Shown piece after piece: positions 9,860 through 19,019 of a stretch of 64,000 nucleotides of DNA; the first letter of the stretch is position 1, and the number at the start of each line of letters is the position of its first letter. The position numbers were made by a program, and so were the translations under genes. The stretch comes from Halobacterium sp. R2-5 (GTDB lineage Archaea > Halobacteriota > Halobacteria > Halobacteriales > Halobacteriaceae). The stretch covers positions 1 to 64,000 of the forward strand of contig NZ_JAANTH010000003.1 in NCBI RefSeq assembly GCF_011734195.1, written 5' to 3'. The notes under the pieces are model-generated. The model was not told where the DNA came from and did not search any database. It worked only from the letters and a program-made list of their open reading frames with translations.

Positions 9860-10237
9860 TTACCGGCTGGCGACGGCCTCGATCTCGACGCCGACGCCTT
9901 TCGGGAGTTCGTCGACGCCGACGGCGCTACGGGCCGGCGGGGCCTCGTCGAAGTAGCCACTGTACACTGTATTCATCTCCTCGAAGTCGTCGATATCGTC
10001 GAGGAAGACGTTGACTTTGAGGACGTCGCTCGTCGTCAGCCCGGCTTCGGCGAGCACCGCCTCCACGTTGTCGAGCGCTTGTTCGGTCTGTTCGGAAATC
10101 GGCGCATCGTCGAGTAGTTCACCGTCGGGTGTCGCAGGGAGCTGTCCGGCGGTGAAGACGAGGTCGTCGGTTGCAGTCGCCTGGCTGTACGCACCGACGG
10201 CTGCTGGCGCTTCGGCTGTCTCTATGGTTCGCACCAT
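9860..10237 (-). CDS. ridA: RidA family 2-iminobutanoate/2-iminopropanoate deaminase
   Basis: The product has 125 residues from the ATG at 10237, the size of YjgF/YER057c/UK114 proteins. The hallmark AAVGAYSQA (residues ~11-19), FTAGQLP and the C-terminal region with the conserved Arg (APPARSAVGVDELPKGVGVEIEAVA) are present. RidA hydrolyses the reactive enamine/imine made by PLP serine/threonine dehydratases, protecting PLP enzymes such as serine hydroxymethyltransferase. Its place beside glyA and in the same neighbourhood as a threonine/serine ammonia-lyase fits that role well. A TTTTAAG box 28 nt before the ATG suggests a leaderless message, divergent from glyA. Confidence 0.92.
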   Translation of the reverse strand: MVRTIETAEAPAAVGAYSQATATDDLVFTAGQLPATPDGELLDDAPISEQTEQALDNVEAVLAEAGLTTSDVLKVNVFLDDIDDFEEMNTVYSGYFDEAPPARSAVGVDELPKGVGVEIEAVASR

Positions 10238-10261
10238 ATCCCAATCACGCTGCCACACTGA

Positions 10262-10322
10262 CTTAAAACGTGGTGCAGTCCGACCGTTCTCCCGGTGTGG
10301 CTTGCTTTCCCAAGGATTTTTA
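10262..10322. promoter_or_regulatory. Divergent TATA-like boxes between ridA and glyA
   Basis: The minus-strand TTTTAAG (10262-10268) is 28 nt before the ridA ATG, and the plus-strand TTTTTA (10317-10322) is about 28 nt before the glyA ATG at 10348. Both spacings predict leaderless mRNAs. Confidence 0.45.
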
Positions 10323-10347
10323 CGCTAACAGAAGGAAGCGGTGACGT

Positions 10348-11598
10348 ATGTTACCGGAGGGTAATCTATCGGCAACGGACCCAGAGGTTCACGCTGCGAT
10401 CGACGGAGAAGAACAACGGCAGGAACAGAATCTGGAGATGATCGCGTCGGAGAACCACGTCTCGGAGGCCGTCCTCGAGGCGCAGGGCTCGGTACTGACC
10501 AACAAGTACGCCGAGGGGTACCCGGGAGCGCGGTACTACGGTGGCTGCGAACACGTCGATACCGTCGAACAACTGGCAATCGATCGGGCGAAAGAGCTCT
10601 TCGACGCCGAACACGCGAACGTCCAGCCGCACAGCGGAACGCAGGCCAACATGGCGGTCTACTTCGCGATGCTGGACCCCGGCGACAAGATCCTCTCACT
10701 CGACCTCACGCACGGCGGACACCTCTCGCACGGACACCACGTCAACTTCTCCGGACAGTACTACGAAGTCGAACAGTACGGCGTCGACCCGGAAACCGGG
10801 TACATCGACTACGACGAGCTCACCTCCCACGCCGAGGAGTTCAACCCTGATCTCGTCGTCAGCGGGTCGTCGGCGTACCCCCGAGAGTTCGACTACGAGC
10901 GCATCGGCGAGGTCGCAGACGCTGTCGACGCGTACCACATGGCGGATATCGCTCACGTCACGGGACTCATCGCTGGTGGTGTCCACACGAATCCGGTTGG
11001 GGACGCCGACTTCGTGACGGGGAGCACGCACAAGACGATTCGTGCTGGACGCGGGGGGATGATTCTCACAACGGAGGAGCACGCCGAGGCGATCGACAAG
11101 GCGATCTTCCCCGGTGCGCAGGGTGGCCCGTTGATGCACAACATCGCCGGGAAGGCCGCTGGGTTCGGGGAAGCACTCACCGACGAGTTCGACGAGTACG
11201 CCGAACAGGTCGTCGCGAACGCGAAGGCCCTCGGCGAGGTGTTCACCGACCGAGGGATGTCGCTCGTCAGCGATGGCACCGACAAGCACCTCCTTCTCGT
11301 CGACCTGCGCGAGTCGCACCCGGACATCACCGGGAAGGACGCCGAGGAGCGACTCGAGAGCGTCGGAATTACGGTCAACAAGAACACTGTTCCGGGCGAG
11401 TCGCGGTCGCCGTTCGTTACTAGCGGCATCCGCGTCGGGACGCCTGCGCTGACCACGCGCGGGTTCACCGAGTCGGAGATGGAGACGGTCGGTCAGCACA
11501 TCGCCGACCTCCTCGATAACCCGGACGACGACGAGCTGGCGGCGGACGTCGCGGCAGACGTGGACAAACTCTGTGCCGAGTACCCGATCTATGAGTGA
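10348..11598 (+). CDS. glyA: Serine hydroxymethyltransferase
   Basis: PLP enzyme interconverting serine and glycine with a folate one-carbon unit. The 416-residue product has the expected opening ([15 protein letters not shown]), the substrate-binding [13 protein letters not shown], and K229 in [14 protein letters not shown] as the PLP lysine. The ending ([16 protein letters not shown] type) is typical. In this neighbourhood it would use methylene-folate from the glycine cleavage system to turn a second glycine into serine, which the ammonia-lyase at 2491 can deaminate to pyruvate. It overlaps the first possible start of the lipA frame, so the two genes are probably co-transcribed. Confidence 0.95.
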   Translation: MLPEGNLSATDPEVHAAIDGEEQRQEQNLEMIASENHVSEAVLEAQGSVLTNKYAEGYPGARYYGGCEHVDTVEQLAIDRAKELFDAEHANVQPHSGTQANMAVYFAMLDPGDKILSLDLTHGGHLSHGHHVNFSGQYYEVEQYGVDPETGYIDYDELTSHAEEFNPDLVVSGSSAYPREFDYERIGEVADAVDAYHMADIAHVTGLIAGGVHTNPVGDADFVTGSTHKTIRAGRGGMILTTEEHAEAIDKAIFPGAQGGPLMHNIAGKAAGFGEALTDEFDEYAEQVVANAKALGEVFTDRGMSLVSDGTDKHLLLVDLRESHPDITGKDAEERLESVGITVNKNTVPGESRSPFVTSGIRVGTPALTTRGFTESEMETVGQHIADLLDNPDDDELAADVAADVDKLCAEYPIYE

Positions 11599-11621
11599 CC
11601 GTCAGCGGACCGACGAACGCC

Positions 11622-12548
11622 ATGAGTCAGGCACGTAAGCCGGACTGGCTGAAGATGCGGCCGCCGTCCGGCGAGCGCTTCACGGACATCGAGCAGTCAC
11701 TCCGGGAGCGGGATCTGCATACGGTCTGTGAGGAGGCAAACTGTCCGAACATGGGCGAGTGCTGGAGCGGTCGCGACGGCCCGGGTACCGCGACGTTCAT
11801 GCTGATGGGCGACCGGTGCTCGCGGGGCTGTAACTTCTGCGACGTCCAGACCGGTGGGATGGAGCCCTTAGATCCCGACGAGCCCGCGAACGTCGCAGAC
11901 GCCGTCGCCGACATTGGACTCGATTACGTCGTCCTGACCTCGGTCGACCGCGACGACCTCGGCGACCAGGGCGCGAGCCACTTCGCGCAGACGATTCGGG
12001 AGATCAAGGACCGCGACCCGTCGATTCGCGTCGAGTGCTTGATTCCGGACTTCCAAGGGGACCCCAACCTTGTCAGGGAGATCATCGACGCGGGGCCGGA
12101 CGTCATCGCACACAACATCGAAACCGTCGAGCGCCGGCAGTTCCCGGTGCGGGACCGCCGCGCGAGCTACGAACAGTCCCTGAGCGTACTCGACCAGGTC
12201 GACCGTGAGTCCGACATCTACACGAAGACGAGCGTCATGCTGGGCGTCGGCGAGTACGACCACGAAGTCTACCAGACGTTATCGGATCTTCGTGAAGTCG
12301 GCGTAGATATCGTGACACTGGGGCAGTACCTCCAGCCGTCGCGCTCACATCTGGACGTCGCGGACTACGTCCATCCACAGAAGTTCGAGACGTGGCGCCG
12401 CGTCGCCGAGGAGGAGTTCGACTTCCTCTACTGCGCGTCCGGCCCGATGGTCCGGTCGTCGTACAAGGCCGGCGAACTGTTCGTCGACGCCGTACTCGAC
12501 GGGGAAACTGTCGAACAGGCACGCGAGCTTGCACGGGCCGAGTCGTGA
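11622..12548 (+). CDS. lipA: Lipoyl synthase, radical SAM
   Basis: Inserts two sulfurs into protein-bound octanoyl groups. From the ATG at 11622 the product is 308 residues. The auxiliary cluster motif C36-x4-C41-x5-C47 (CEEANCPNMGEC) and the radical-SAM motif C66-x3-C70-x2-C73 (CSRGCNFC) are both intact. The C-terminal YCASGPMVRSSYKAGE is a family hallmark. A GTG 27 nt further upstream, overlapping the glyA stop, is a possible alternative start. Its position beside glyA and the glycine cleavage genes indicates that it matures the GcvH lipoyl group, and it may also serve the lipoylated E2 at 46790. Confidence 0.95.
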   Translation: MSQARKPDWLKMRPPSGERFTDIEQSLRERDLHTVCEEANCPNMGECWSGRDGPGTATFMLMGDRCSRGCNFCDVQTGGMEPLDPDEPANVADAVADIGLDYVVLTSVDRDDLGDQGASHFAQTIREIKDRDPSIRVECLIPDFQGDPNLVREIIDAGPDVIAHNIETVERRQFPVRDRRASYEQSLSVLDQVDRESDIYTKTSVMLGVGEYDHEVYQTLSDLREVGVDIVTLGQYLQPSRSHLDVADYVHPQKFETWRRVAEEEFDFLYCASGPMVRSSYKAGELFVDAVLDGETVEQARELARAES

Positions 12549-12887
12549 CCACGCCCTGACCACGTCGGCGAGTCGAACGGAAGAGTAGTTGCCCGGTACC
12601 ACGCCTGAAAGTCTGGAAACTCTGTTTTCGTGGCGTCCACGTTTCGATACCGGTGCATCGGCCTGTTTCCGGAGTTGGTGGCGCGATGTGCCAGGTAGAC
12701 CCCGGCTTGGACCGGTCTGTCGGTGCTGAAGCCAAAAGTAGCCTCGTATCTCCTCTGTTACTGGCGAGGCGAGCCTTTACCAGGTGGTGGACAGCGTCCA
12801 CGGCATAACGACGGGTCGGATCGCCACTGCGGTCGTCAACCGTCACCGATAATTATATATGTTGATTTTATATATTAGTCGAATGCT
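12549..12887 (+). promoter_or_regulatory. Intergenic stretch ending in an AT-rich promoter
   Basis: No gene is visible in most of these 339 bases. The last 40 carry two TATA-like tracts, TTATATAT (12853-12860) and TTTTATATATTA (12866-12877). The first is about 31 nt before the ATG at 12888 and fits a leaderless promoter; the pair forms an imperfect AT-rich dyad that may bind a regulator. Confidence 0.45.
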
Positions 12888-13637
12888 ATGGTATGGCACA
12901 GCCTGGTGTCGGTAGCACCAGCGTACATGGACGTTGCCAACAGTCGATGGCTGTGGCTCTCGACGGTGCCGGTCGTGATGGTCGTCCTGTTGCAGGCCGC
13001 CATCTTCCTCCGTCGCGCGTGGAAGGACGGGAAAGAGATGGGGTTGTCGGAGGAGAAACTGAAAACGGGGTTCAAAACGGGCGTGATCTCGGCGATCGGC
13101 CCGTCAATCGCGGTGTTAGCTGGAATGCTGGCGCTGATTGCGACCGTCGGCGGTCCGGTTGCCTGGATGCGTCTCACGGTGATTGGATCGATCGCGTTCG
13201 AACTCCCGGCCGCCGAATTAGGCCTCAGTCAGTTCGGATACAGCCTGGGGGACGAGAGCATCTCAGAGACAGCGTACGCGACGGCAGTCTGGGCGATGAC
13301 ACTCGGTGGGACGGGTTGGTTGCTCGTCTCGGCGTTCGGCACCCGACACATGGAGACTGTCAGGTCGAAAATCAGCAACGGCAACGAGAAACTCATCCCG
13401 ATTATCAGCGCTGCAGCGATGCTCGGAGCGTTCGCGTACTTCCTGAGCGGGGAAGTCACGGCCGGAACGCCGGAGACCGGCGCCGTCGCCGTCGGTGGTC
13501 TCGCGATGCTCGCACTGTTGCACGTCGCCGACAGCCGAGACATCCAGTGGATCAGAGAGTGGTCGCTCGGTGCGGCGATGTTCGTCGGCCTGCTAGCCGG
13601 TGTGGCGATCCAAGTAACTGTGGGGAGCTGGTGGTAA
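12888..13637 (+). CDS. DUF5058-like integral membrane protein, putative transporter subunit
   Basis: The 249-residue product has six to seven hydrophobic segments, beginning with ANSRWLWLSTVPVVMVVLLQ and ending with SLGAAMFVGLLAGVAI. The opening DVANSRWLW and the cytoplasmic RRAWKDGKEMG resemble the DUF5058 family as I remember it, membrane proteins usually encoded next to another small membrane protein and a metallohydrolase. Its stop is one base before the start of the next membrane gene, and an AbgA-like M20 hydrolase follows. The likely role is one half of a two-component carrier for the hydrolase's substrate. There is no experimental anchor that I know of. Confidence 0.7.
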   Translation: MVWHSLVSVAPAYMDVANSRWLWLSTVPVVMVVLLQAAIFLRRAWKDGKEMGLSEEKLKTGFKTGVISAIGPSIAVLAGMLALIATVGGPVAWMRLTVIGSIAFELPAAELGLSQFGYSLGDESISETAYATAVWAMTLGGTGWLLVSAFGTRHMETVRSKISNGNEKLIPIISAAAMLGAFAYFLSGEVTAGTPETGAVAVGGLAMLALLHVADSRDIQWIREWSLGAAMFVGLLAGVAIQVTVGSWW

Positions 13638-13638
13638 A

Positions 13639-14397
13639 ATGGCTAAACCACAGGGCAAACAAGTCAGCGAGTCTCAGGCAGCAGATAGTCGTGACGTGTA
13701 CCAAGACAGCTTCGTACCCTACGTCAACAAGTGGGGCCGGAGAACGAACCTGCTCGCAGTTGCACTCTCACTGGGGCCAGCAGTGGCGTTGCTGGGCGTC
13801 TTCGGTATCTTACCGCCGACTGCGGCCATCGTCGGCGCATTCGCTTCGGTCGCGGTCACGTTCGGGTGGGCCTGGTTCATCGAGCCGCTGTCGTACTACC
13901 CCGTACTAGGTATCCCCGGGACGTACATGGCGTTCCTGTCGGGGAACATCTCGAACCTGCGCTTACCCTGTGCCGCAGCGGCACAGGAGGCGTCGGACGT
14001 CGAGACCGGGACACCGCAAGCGAGTATCATCTCGACGGTGGCGATCGCTGCCTCCATCTTCGTCAACACGGTGATGCTGGGCATCGGAGCGGTCGCACTT
14101 GTGTCCGCGTTCCAGGCACTCCCCGAACTGTGGCGGAACGCGCTCGAATCGTACCTCGTCCCGGCAGTCTTCGGTGCCATCTTCGCTCAGTTCGGGCGGG
14201 ACTACCCGTCGATTGCGGCGATCGGGTTCACGATCGCCCTAGTCATGACCGTGCTACTGGAGTTCGGCTATCTAGCCTTCCTCCCGAGCTACCCCCTGTA
14301 CGCGGTGATCATCGTCTCCGTGTTCGGCACGACGCTCATCGCTCGCTGGATGTGGCACCACGATATGATCTCACCGCCAGACGAGGCCAGCGAATAA
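13639..14397 (+). CDS. Integral membrane protein, putative second transporter subunit
   Basis: The product has 252 residues with an N-terminal polar region of ~35 residues and about seven hydrophobic segments. The segment IPGTYMAFLSGNISNLRLPC, following a hydrophobic hairpin, is polar and conserved-looking and could be a re-entrant or substrate loop. It starts one base after the DUF5058-like gene stops, so the two are surely co-transcribed and probably form one complex. I cannot assign the family by name. A carrier bringing in an acylated or aryl-conjugated amino acid for the downstream M20 hydrolase is inferred from the operon. Confidence 0.65.
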   Translation: MAKPQGKQVSESQAADSRDVYQDSFVPYVNKWGRRTNLLAVALSLGPAVALLGVFGILPPTAAIVGAFASVAVTFGWAWFIEPLSYYPVLGIPGTYMAFLSGNISNLRLPCAAAAQEASDVETGTPQASIISTVAIAASIFVNTVMLGIGAVALVSAFQALPELWRNALESYLVPAVFGAIFAQFGRDYPSIAAIGFTIALVMTVLLEFGYLAFLPSYPLYAVIIVSVFGTTLIARWMWHHDMISPPDEASE

Positions 14398-14441
14398 CGC
14401 ACCTATTAGAACCACGAACGAGAACACACGACATCTAACAG

Positions 14442-15725
14442 ATGCCAACACAAACCCACCTCCCGACAAAACAAGAACTGGTCGACATCCGACGCGAATT
14501 CCACGCGTTCCCGGAACCCGGATGGCGCGAGTACTGGACCACGATCAGAATCGTCGAAGAACTCGAACGTCTGGGCGTCGACCAGATTCACGTCGGCGCC
14601 GAGGCGCTCGACCCCGACAAGCGATTGGGCGTTCCGGACGAACAGGAACTATCCGCGTGGTACGAGCGAGCGGCAGCTCGGACGGACCGAACCGACATCC
14701 TCGAACAGCTCGCAGGCGGACATACTGGGGCTGTCGCTGTCGTCGAACGCGGTGACGGCCCGACTGTCGGGCTTCGCGTCGACATCGACGCACTCCCGAT
14801 CACCGAGTCGTCCGACGGGGACCACAAGCCGGCCGCGGAGGGGTTCCGCTCCGAGAACGAGGGGTACATGCACGCGTGTGGCCACGACGCCCATATTACG
14901 CTCGGTCTGGGAGCGCTCCAGGCAGTCATCGAGAGCGACTTCAATGGAACGTTCAAGGTCTTCTTCCAGCCGTCCGAGGAGCTTCTCGGGGGCGGCAAAG
15001 CGATGGCCGGCGGCTCGCACATCGACGACGTGGACTACCTGATTGGTGCACACGTCGGGCTCGACCATCCGACCGGAACCGTCGTCGGAGGTGTCGACGA
15101 AGCGCTCGCGTTCGCTCGCTTCGACGTCGCGTTCACTGGCGAATCCGCGCACGCCGGCTTGGCACCCAACCAGGGCCGCAATGCAGTCCACGCACTCGTG
15201 GACGCGACGAGCAACATCTACGGCATCCCCCGTCACCGGGAGGGCGCCACGCGGGTGAACGTCGGCGAACTCAGATCCGACAACGCCGCCAACGTCGTTG
15301 CCAGTGAAGCGACTGCGACAATCGAGGTGCGCGGAGAGTCCAACGAGCTGATGGAGTACATGCGGGATTCCGTTCACCGACACGTCGACGCAGCGGCAGC
15401 CGCCCACGACTGCGAGGCCGACATCTCACTCATCGGGGAAGCGATCCGCGAGGACAGCGACGAAGAACTGGTCGATCTCGTCGACGAAACGGCGAGTGCC
15501 GTCGACGCGGTGTCGTCAGTGCGCCGGCGTGACCAGCTAGGGGCCAGCGAGGACGCGACCTTCCTGATGCGTGCCGTCAAGGAGAACGGTGGGAAAGCAG
15601 CGTACGTCGGCATCGGTGGCGGTAATCCCAGCGGGCACCACACACCGACATTCGATGTCGACGAAGATTGCCTGTTGATCGGTGTCACCGTGCTTTCGGA
15701 CACCGTCCTCGACCTCCTGTCGTAA
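14442..15725 (+). CDS. M20 family metallo-amidohydrolase, AbgA-like
   Basis: Zinc hydrolase of 427 residues that cleaves an amide bond between an amino acid and an acyl or aryl group. Motifs are RREFHAFPEPGW at the start, the metal-binding LRVDIDALPI and HACGHDAHI, QPSEELLGGGKAM carrying the catalytic Glu, and a C-terminal GHHTPTF. The stretch LGVPDEQEL and the long insert before the first metal motif resemble E. coli AbgA, a p-aminobenzoyl-glutamate hydrolase subunit, more than ordinary hippurate hydrolases. The usual lid/dimerisation domain (AHAGLAPNQGRNAVH) is present. It is third in a likely operon after two membrane proteins. Other N-acyl amino acids are equally possible substrates. Confidence 0.88.
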   Translation: MPTQTHLPTKQELVDIRREFHAFPEPGWREYWTTIRIVEELERLGVDQIHVGAEALDPDKRLGVPDEQELSAWYERAAARTDRTDILEQLAGGHTGAVAVVERGDGPTVGLRVDIDALPITESSDGDHKPAAEGFRSENEGYMHACGHDAHITLGLGALQAVIESDFNGTFKVFFQPSEELLGGGKAMAGGSHIDDVDYLIGAHVGLDHPTGTVVGGVDEALAFARFDVAFTGESAHAGLAPNQGRNAVHALVDATSNIYGIPRHREGATRVNVGELRSDNAANVVASEATATIEVRGESNELMEYMRDSVHRHVDAAAAAHDCEADISLIGEAIREDSDEELVDLVDETASAVDAVSSVRRRDQLGASEDATFLMRAVKENGGKAAYVGIGGGNPSGHHTPTFDVDEDCLLIGVTVLSDTVLDLLS

Positions 15726-15869
15726 CGTCATTGGCGGGAATTTCGGAACTCCCCGATTTCGTCGAAGTCGCGTCACAGCACCGTTCGAAGTCGTTCAGCG
15801 GCGCGTCAGTGGGTCGCCATTATTAGGAGCCACATCGACCAAAGCGCAGTCGCGTCGGGCGAGGCATCG

Positions 15870-16742
15870 TCACTGATTCCAGTCGTGTGGTCGGTTCCGC
15901 CACACGCCAGCGAGCGCTCCAGCGCCGACGACGCTGACGAATGAGAACGCGAGAACGACCGTGAGAACGTCTGGACTCGAGAATCCGGCCGTCGCGATGA
16001 ACAGCGCGATTGCGGCGTTTCGAGCGGTCGTCGTCGTCGCCAACACCTCCCGTCGTTCCCGGATCGGCCCGCCGAACGCGTATCCTAGCACTAGGAATAC
16101 CCCGACAGCGACCGCCGAGAGGCCGAGGATTCCGCTTCCGACGAGTGACACCATGCTGTCGCCGTAGACCACCACCAGCAGCAGGATCAGGCCGACGAAC
16201 GAGACGTCCGACAGTCGCTGAATCGGCGGGTACAGCCGGTTACCGAGTGGCGCACGCAGGTGAGATACCGCCAGTCCCGCCAGTAGTGGAACGAGTTGAA
16301 TACGTAGCACCATCCGCCCGATTGCGACGGGATCGACGACGACGTCGCCCGGAGCGAGTACCACCAGTGTGACCGGGATTGTCACGGCCGACAGGAGACA
16401 GAGGATCGCCATCAAGCCGCTCGCGAACGCGATGTCGCTGTCTGAGATCTCAGCGAACTTCGGGCCGAACGGCGCCCCGGGCGAGACGGCGAGCAACAGG
16501 AACCCGGTCGCGTACACCGGACTGATCGGAACCGTTCGGAGGAGGAGGTAGGCGACGACCGGCACTGCTACGAGGTTCACTACCAGGGATTTGGTCAGCA
16601 GTCGCCGGTCTCGAAGCGCGCCGAATAGTTGCGTGACGGAGAGTTTCAGCCCCATCGAGAACATCGTCGAGAGAACGAAGACAGTCGTGACAACCTCGAC
16701 GAACGCGTCTCCAGATATCGCCTCCATGTTGGATTTATCCAT
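15870..16742 (-). CDS. Bile acid:sodium symporter (SBF/BASS) family transporter
   Basis: The 290-residue product from the ATG at 16742 has about nine hydrophobic segments, the SBF layout. The family-like stretch FLLLAVSPGAPFGPKFAEIS lies in the position of the conserved SPGG/N region, and a late TTTARNAAIALFI matches the second conserved crossover motif. Members carry organic anions, such as bile acids, pyruvate or pantoate, with sodium. The frame stays open another 130 codons upstream, but that part is rich in His, Cys and Asn, unlike a haloarchaeal protein, and I take it as non-coding. An ATG at 16727 is a second possible start. Confidence 0.8.
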   Translation of the reverse strand: MDKSNMEAISGDAFVEVVTTVFVLSTMFSMGLKLSVTQLFGALRDRRLLTKSLVVNLVAVPVVAYLLLRTVPISPVYATGFLLLAVSPGAPFGPKFAEISDSDIAFASGLMAILCLLSAVTIPVTLVVLAPGDVVVDPVAIGRMVLRIQLVPLLAGLAVSHLRAPLGNRLYPPIQRLSDVSFVGLILLLVVVYGDSMVSLVGSGILGLSAVAVGVFLVLGYAFGGPIRERREVLATTTTARNAAIALFIATAGFSSPDVLTVVLAFSFVSVVGAGALAGVWRNRPHDWNQ

Positions 16743-17606
16743 TCGAAAGTTTGGACGGAGACCATTTGACTGCTTTCGTCTCGGCCGGCCGAATCCGAGA
16801 TCACCATCCGTGGTCGGCATTTCGTCGACACACAGGCGGAAGATACGATTTACGGCCGCCAAACTGGAATTACCGCCCTTCAGTACCCGGTTGGCCACGG
16901 TGCTAGCGTTCAGTAACTGATTCCGTGCCAAACTGAACGAGCTGAAACAACCGCTGGTGGTTTCTACGTCGCCGTCCCTGAAATGGTTTGCTGAATTATA
17001 GGTAATCTCATTTGTATATTGGAATATGTGTGCGCCAGTATTCCGAATTCCGTGTTCCTCGCAGGTGCAACCGAAGCCGTGGTACTGGTGTGTTTCTCGC
17101 AACGAATGCGGTTCGGTGACGAGAAACACGACGATAGGAACGCCGTGTTTCTCGGAGACTTCAACGAGAATTGAATGAATGCGTTCCTTCCTGTTGTCAA
17201 TTCAGAATTTGTACCGGGAAACAGCTTATCTTTGGATAGTCACTGGCATACAGCCGGTATTATCTGTTACCAAGTCAGATAGCGGTTCCGTCAACCGCGA
17301 TGTGATTCGACCAGATCCGGCTGTGGATCCACCTTTCAAACCTGGCTGTGAATGGTTGGCCGAGCACGACCAACCCCGAAATATAAAAAATACACATAGT
17401 GCTCAAAATTGAAACGATGGTGAGATGGGGGTGAATGCTGTACTTCACTAGTGATTGCGCTCATCAAGGGGGCAGTGAAGGCGAACTCGAAGCCCGACCT
17501 ACACTCTTTTTAAGAACCCGATATTATGTCTTGACGAGGGACGACCACTACTGTCTCGAAAATGACTCGCACTCCCAGAAAACCCATGGCCGAGACCTCC
17601 TGAGCG
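16743..17606. other. Long gene-free stretch, AT-richer, with a repeated 10-mer
   Basis: No recognisable gene in about 860 bases. Composition is visibly more AT-rich than the neighbours around 17000-17020 and 17180-17240. It contains the GTGTTTCTCG repeat cluster listed separately and, near 17505, a CTTTTTAAGAA element that could be a promoter for the MgtC-family gene, although it is ~100 nt from that start codon. Confidence 0.4.
17052..17154. repeat. Four-copy 10-bp repeat, three direct and one inverted
   Basis: GTGTTTCTCG occurs at 17090-17099 and 17145-17154, its exact reverse complement at 17120-17129, and a one-mismatch copy (GTGTTCCTCG) at 17052-17061. The copies at 17090 and 17120 form a perfect 10-bp stem with a 20-nt loop. 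The cluster is upstream of the SBF transporter gene, suggesting a multi-site operator, though no regulator is linked to it. Confidence 0.5.
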
Positions 17607-18860
17607 ATGGTCGACCCTCTAACGTCGTCCCTCGGTGAAGTCGTCTTACATCTTCTCCTCGCGGGTGGCCTCGGCGTGCTCATCGGCCTGGAACGAGAAC
17701 AGAGCGAATCAGGGGGGACCTTCGCCGGGAGTCGGACGTTTCCGCTGATCGCACTCTATGGGGCGCTCGTTCAGGCGTTCTTCCCAGCTGTGCTCCCCGT
17801 CGCATTCGGGATGCTCGTCGTACCACTCACCGTCGCGTACGTGGGAAAAATCTGGTACGAAGGCGATATCGGCCTGACGACGCTCGTGGCGGCTCTCGTT
17901 ACCGTTGTCCTCGGTGCGATGACGATGCATTCCGACCGCGGCGCGACCATCGCGATCATCGTTGGGGGTGCCGTCACAGTCCTGCTCTCCATGAAAGGAC
18001 CCGTACACGAATTCGCCGATCGGATCGAGGAGAGTGAACGGCGTGCGTCGGTGAAGTTTATTCTCGTCGTCCTCGTCGTGTTGCCGACACTCCCCGACCG
18101 GTCGCTTGACGCCCTCTACGGCCTCAATCCGAGATTCGTCTGGTTGATGGTTGTCTTCGTCACTGGCCTTGGATTCGTGGCATACGTCCTCGGACAAGCG
18201 CTCGGTCCCGAACGCGGAATCGCCCTCACGGGGATCGTCGGCGGGTTCGTCTCGTCCACGGCGACGACGGTCTCGATGGCCGAGAAGACGACCCAGAACG
18301 CGACGCTCTATCACGTCTGTGCCTTCGCAGTCGTCACCGCCTCCATCGTCATGTTCCCCCGAGCGCTCATCGAGATCGCAGTCGTCAACCCCGACTTGCT
18401 CCCGAACGTCGCGTTCCCGTTAGGAGCGATGACTGTTGTCGGGGTGGCTGCTGCCGGGGTGTTGTACTGGCGAACCGCGTCCGACGAGACAGTGAAACCG
18501 GAGGAACTCGAGAACCCGTTACGCCTGCAGCCCGCCCTCCTCTTCGGGGCCATATTCGCGGCCGTGTTGCTTGTCTCCGAGTACGCCAACGAATGGTTCG
18601 GTGCGTCGGGGGTGTACGCGACCGCGTTCTTCTCCGGGCTCGCTGATGTCGACGCGATGACGATCACGTTGAGTCGACTCGCAGCCGAAGGGACAGTCTC
18701 GACGCAGGTCGCCACGACGGGAATCGTCATCGCGGCCATCGCGAACACCTTTGTGAAAGCCGCGTTAGCGTGGGTTCTCGGCACCACCGAGTTGGGGAAA
18801 CTCGTATCCATCGTGCTTGGCGTCGTCGTCCTGAGTGGCCTCGTTTTTCTCTGGCTGTGA
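17607..18860 (+). CDS. MgtC/SapB family membrane protein with DUF4010 domain
   Basis: The 417-residue product is a polytopic membrane protein. Residues ~10-140 form the MgtC/SapB domain, with LAGGLGVLIGLEREQ, a Phe/Pro-rich FPLIALYGALVQ and GLTTLVAALVTVVLGAMT. Residues ~180-415 form the DUF4010 domain, including LTGIVGGFVSSTATTVSMAE and FFSGLADVDAMTITLSRL. This two-domain form is widespread in archaea and bacteria and is presumed to act in ion homeostasis; the transported species is unknown. No operon partner is apparent. Confidence 0.88.
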   Translation: MVDPLTSSLGEVVLHLLLAGGLGVLIGLEREQSESGGTFAGSRTFPLIALYGALVQAFFPAVLPVAFGMLVVPLTVAYVGKIWYEGDIGLTTLVAALVTVVLGAMTMHSDRGATIAIIVGGAVTVLLSMKGPVHEFADRIEESERRASVKFILVVLVVLPTLPDRSLDALYGLNPRFVWLMVVFVTGLGFVAYVLGQALGPERGIALTGIVGGFVSSTATTVSMAEKTTQNATLYHVCAFAVVTASIVMFPRALIEIAVVNPDLLPNVAFPLGAMTVVGVAAAGVLYWRTASDETVKPEELENPLRLQPALLFGAIFAAVLLVSEYANEWFGASGVYATAFFSGLADVDAMTITLSRLAAEGTVSTQVATTGIVIAAIANTFVKAALAWVLGTTELGKLVSIVLGVVVLSGLVFLWL

Positions 18861-19019
18861 CCCCTTGCTTCTAGCGGAGAACTGCCATCCGATATCACAT
18901 AATTTCCATCAGCTACTTCGCACCTGAGGGTGGATGACGTTCGAATCGGCGTCGGACTCGGGCTCGACCGATTCGAGGGCCCGCTCGCTCGCCCGTTCGA
19001 GATCCTCTGGAAAGCGCCG

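Noticed and set aside
16743-17129. N-terminal extension of the SBF transporter
   Set aside because: Rich in Asn, Cys and His, not acidic and not hydrophobic; the family starts at the membrane helix after 16742.
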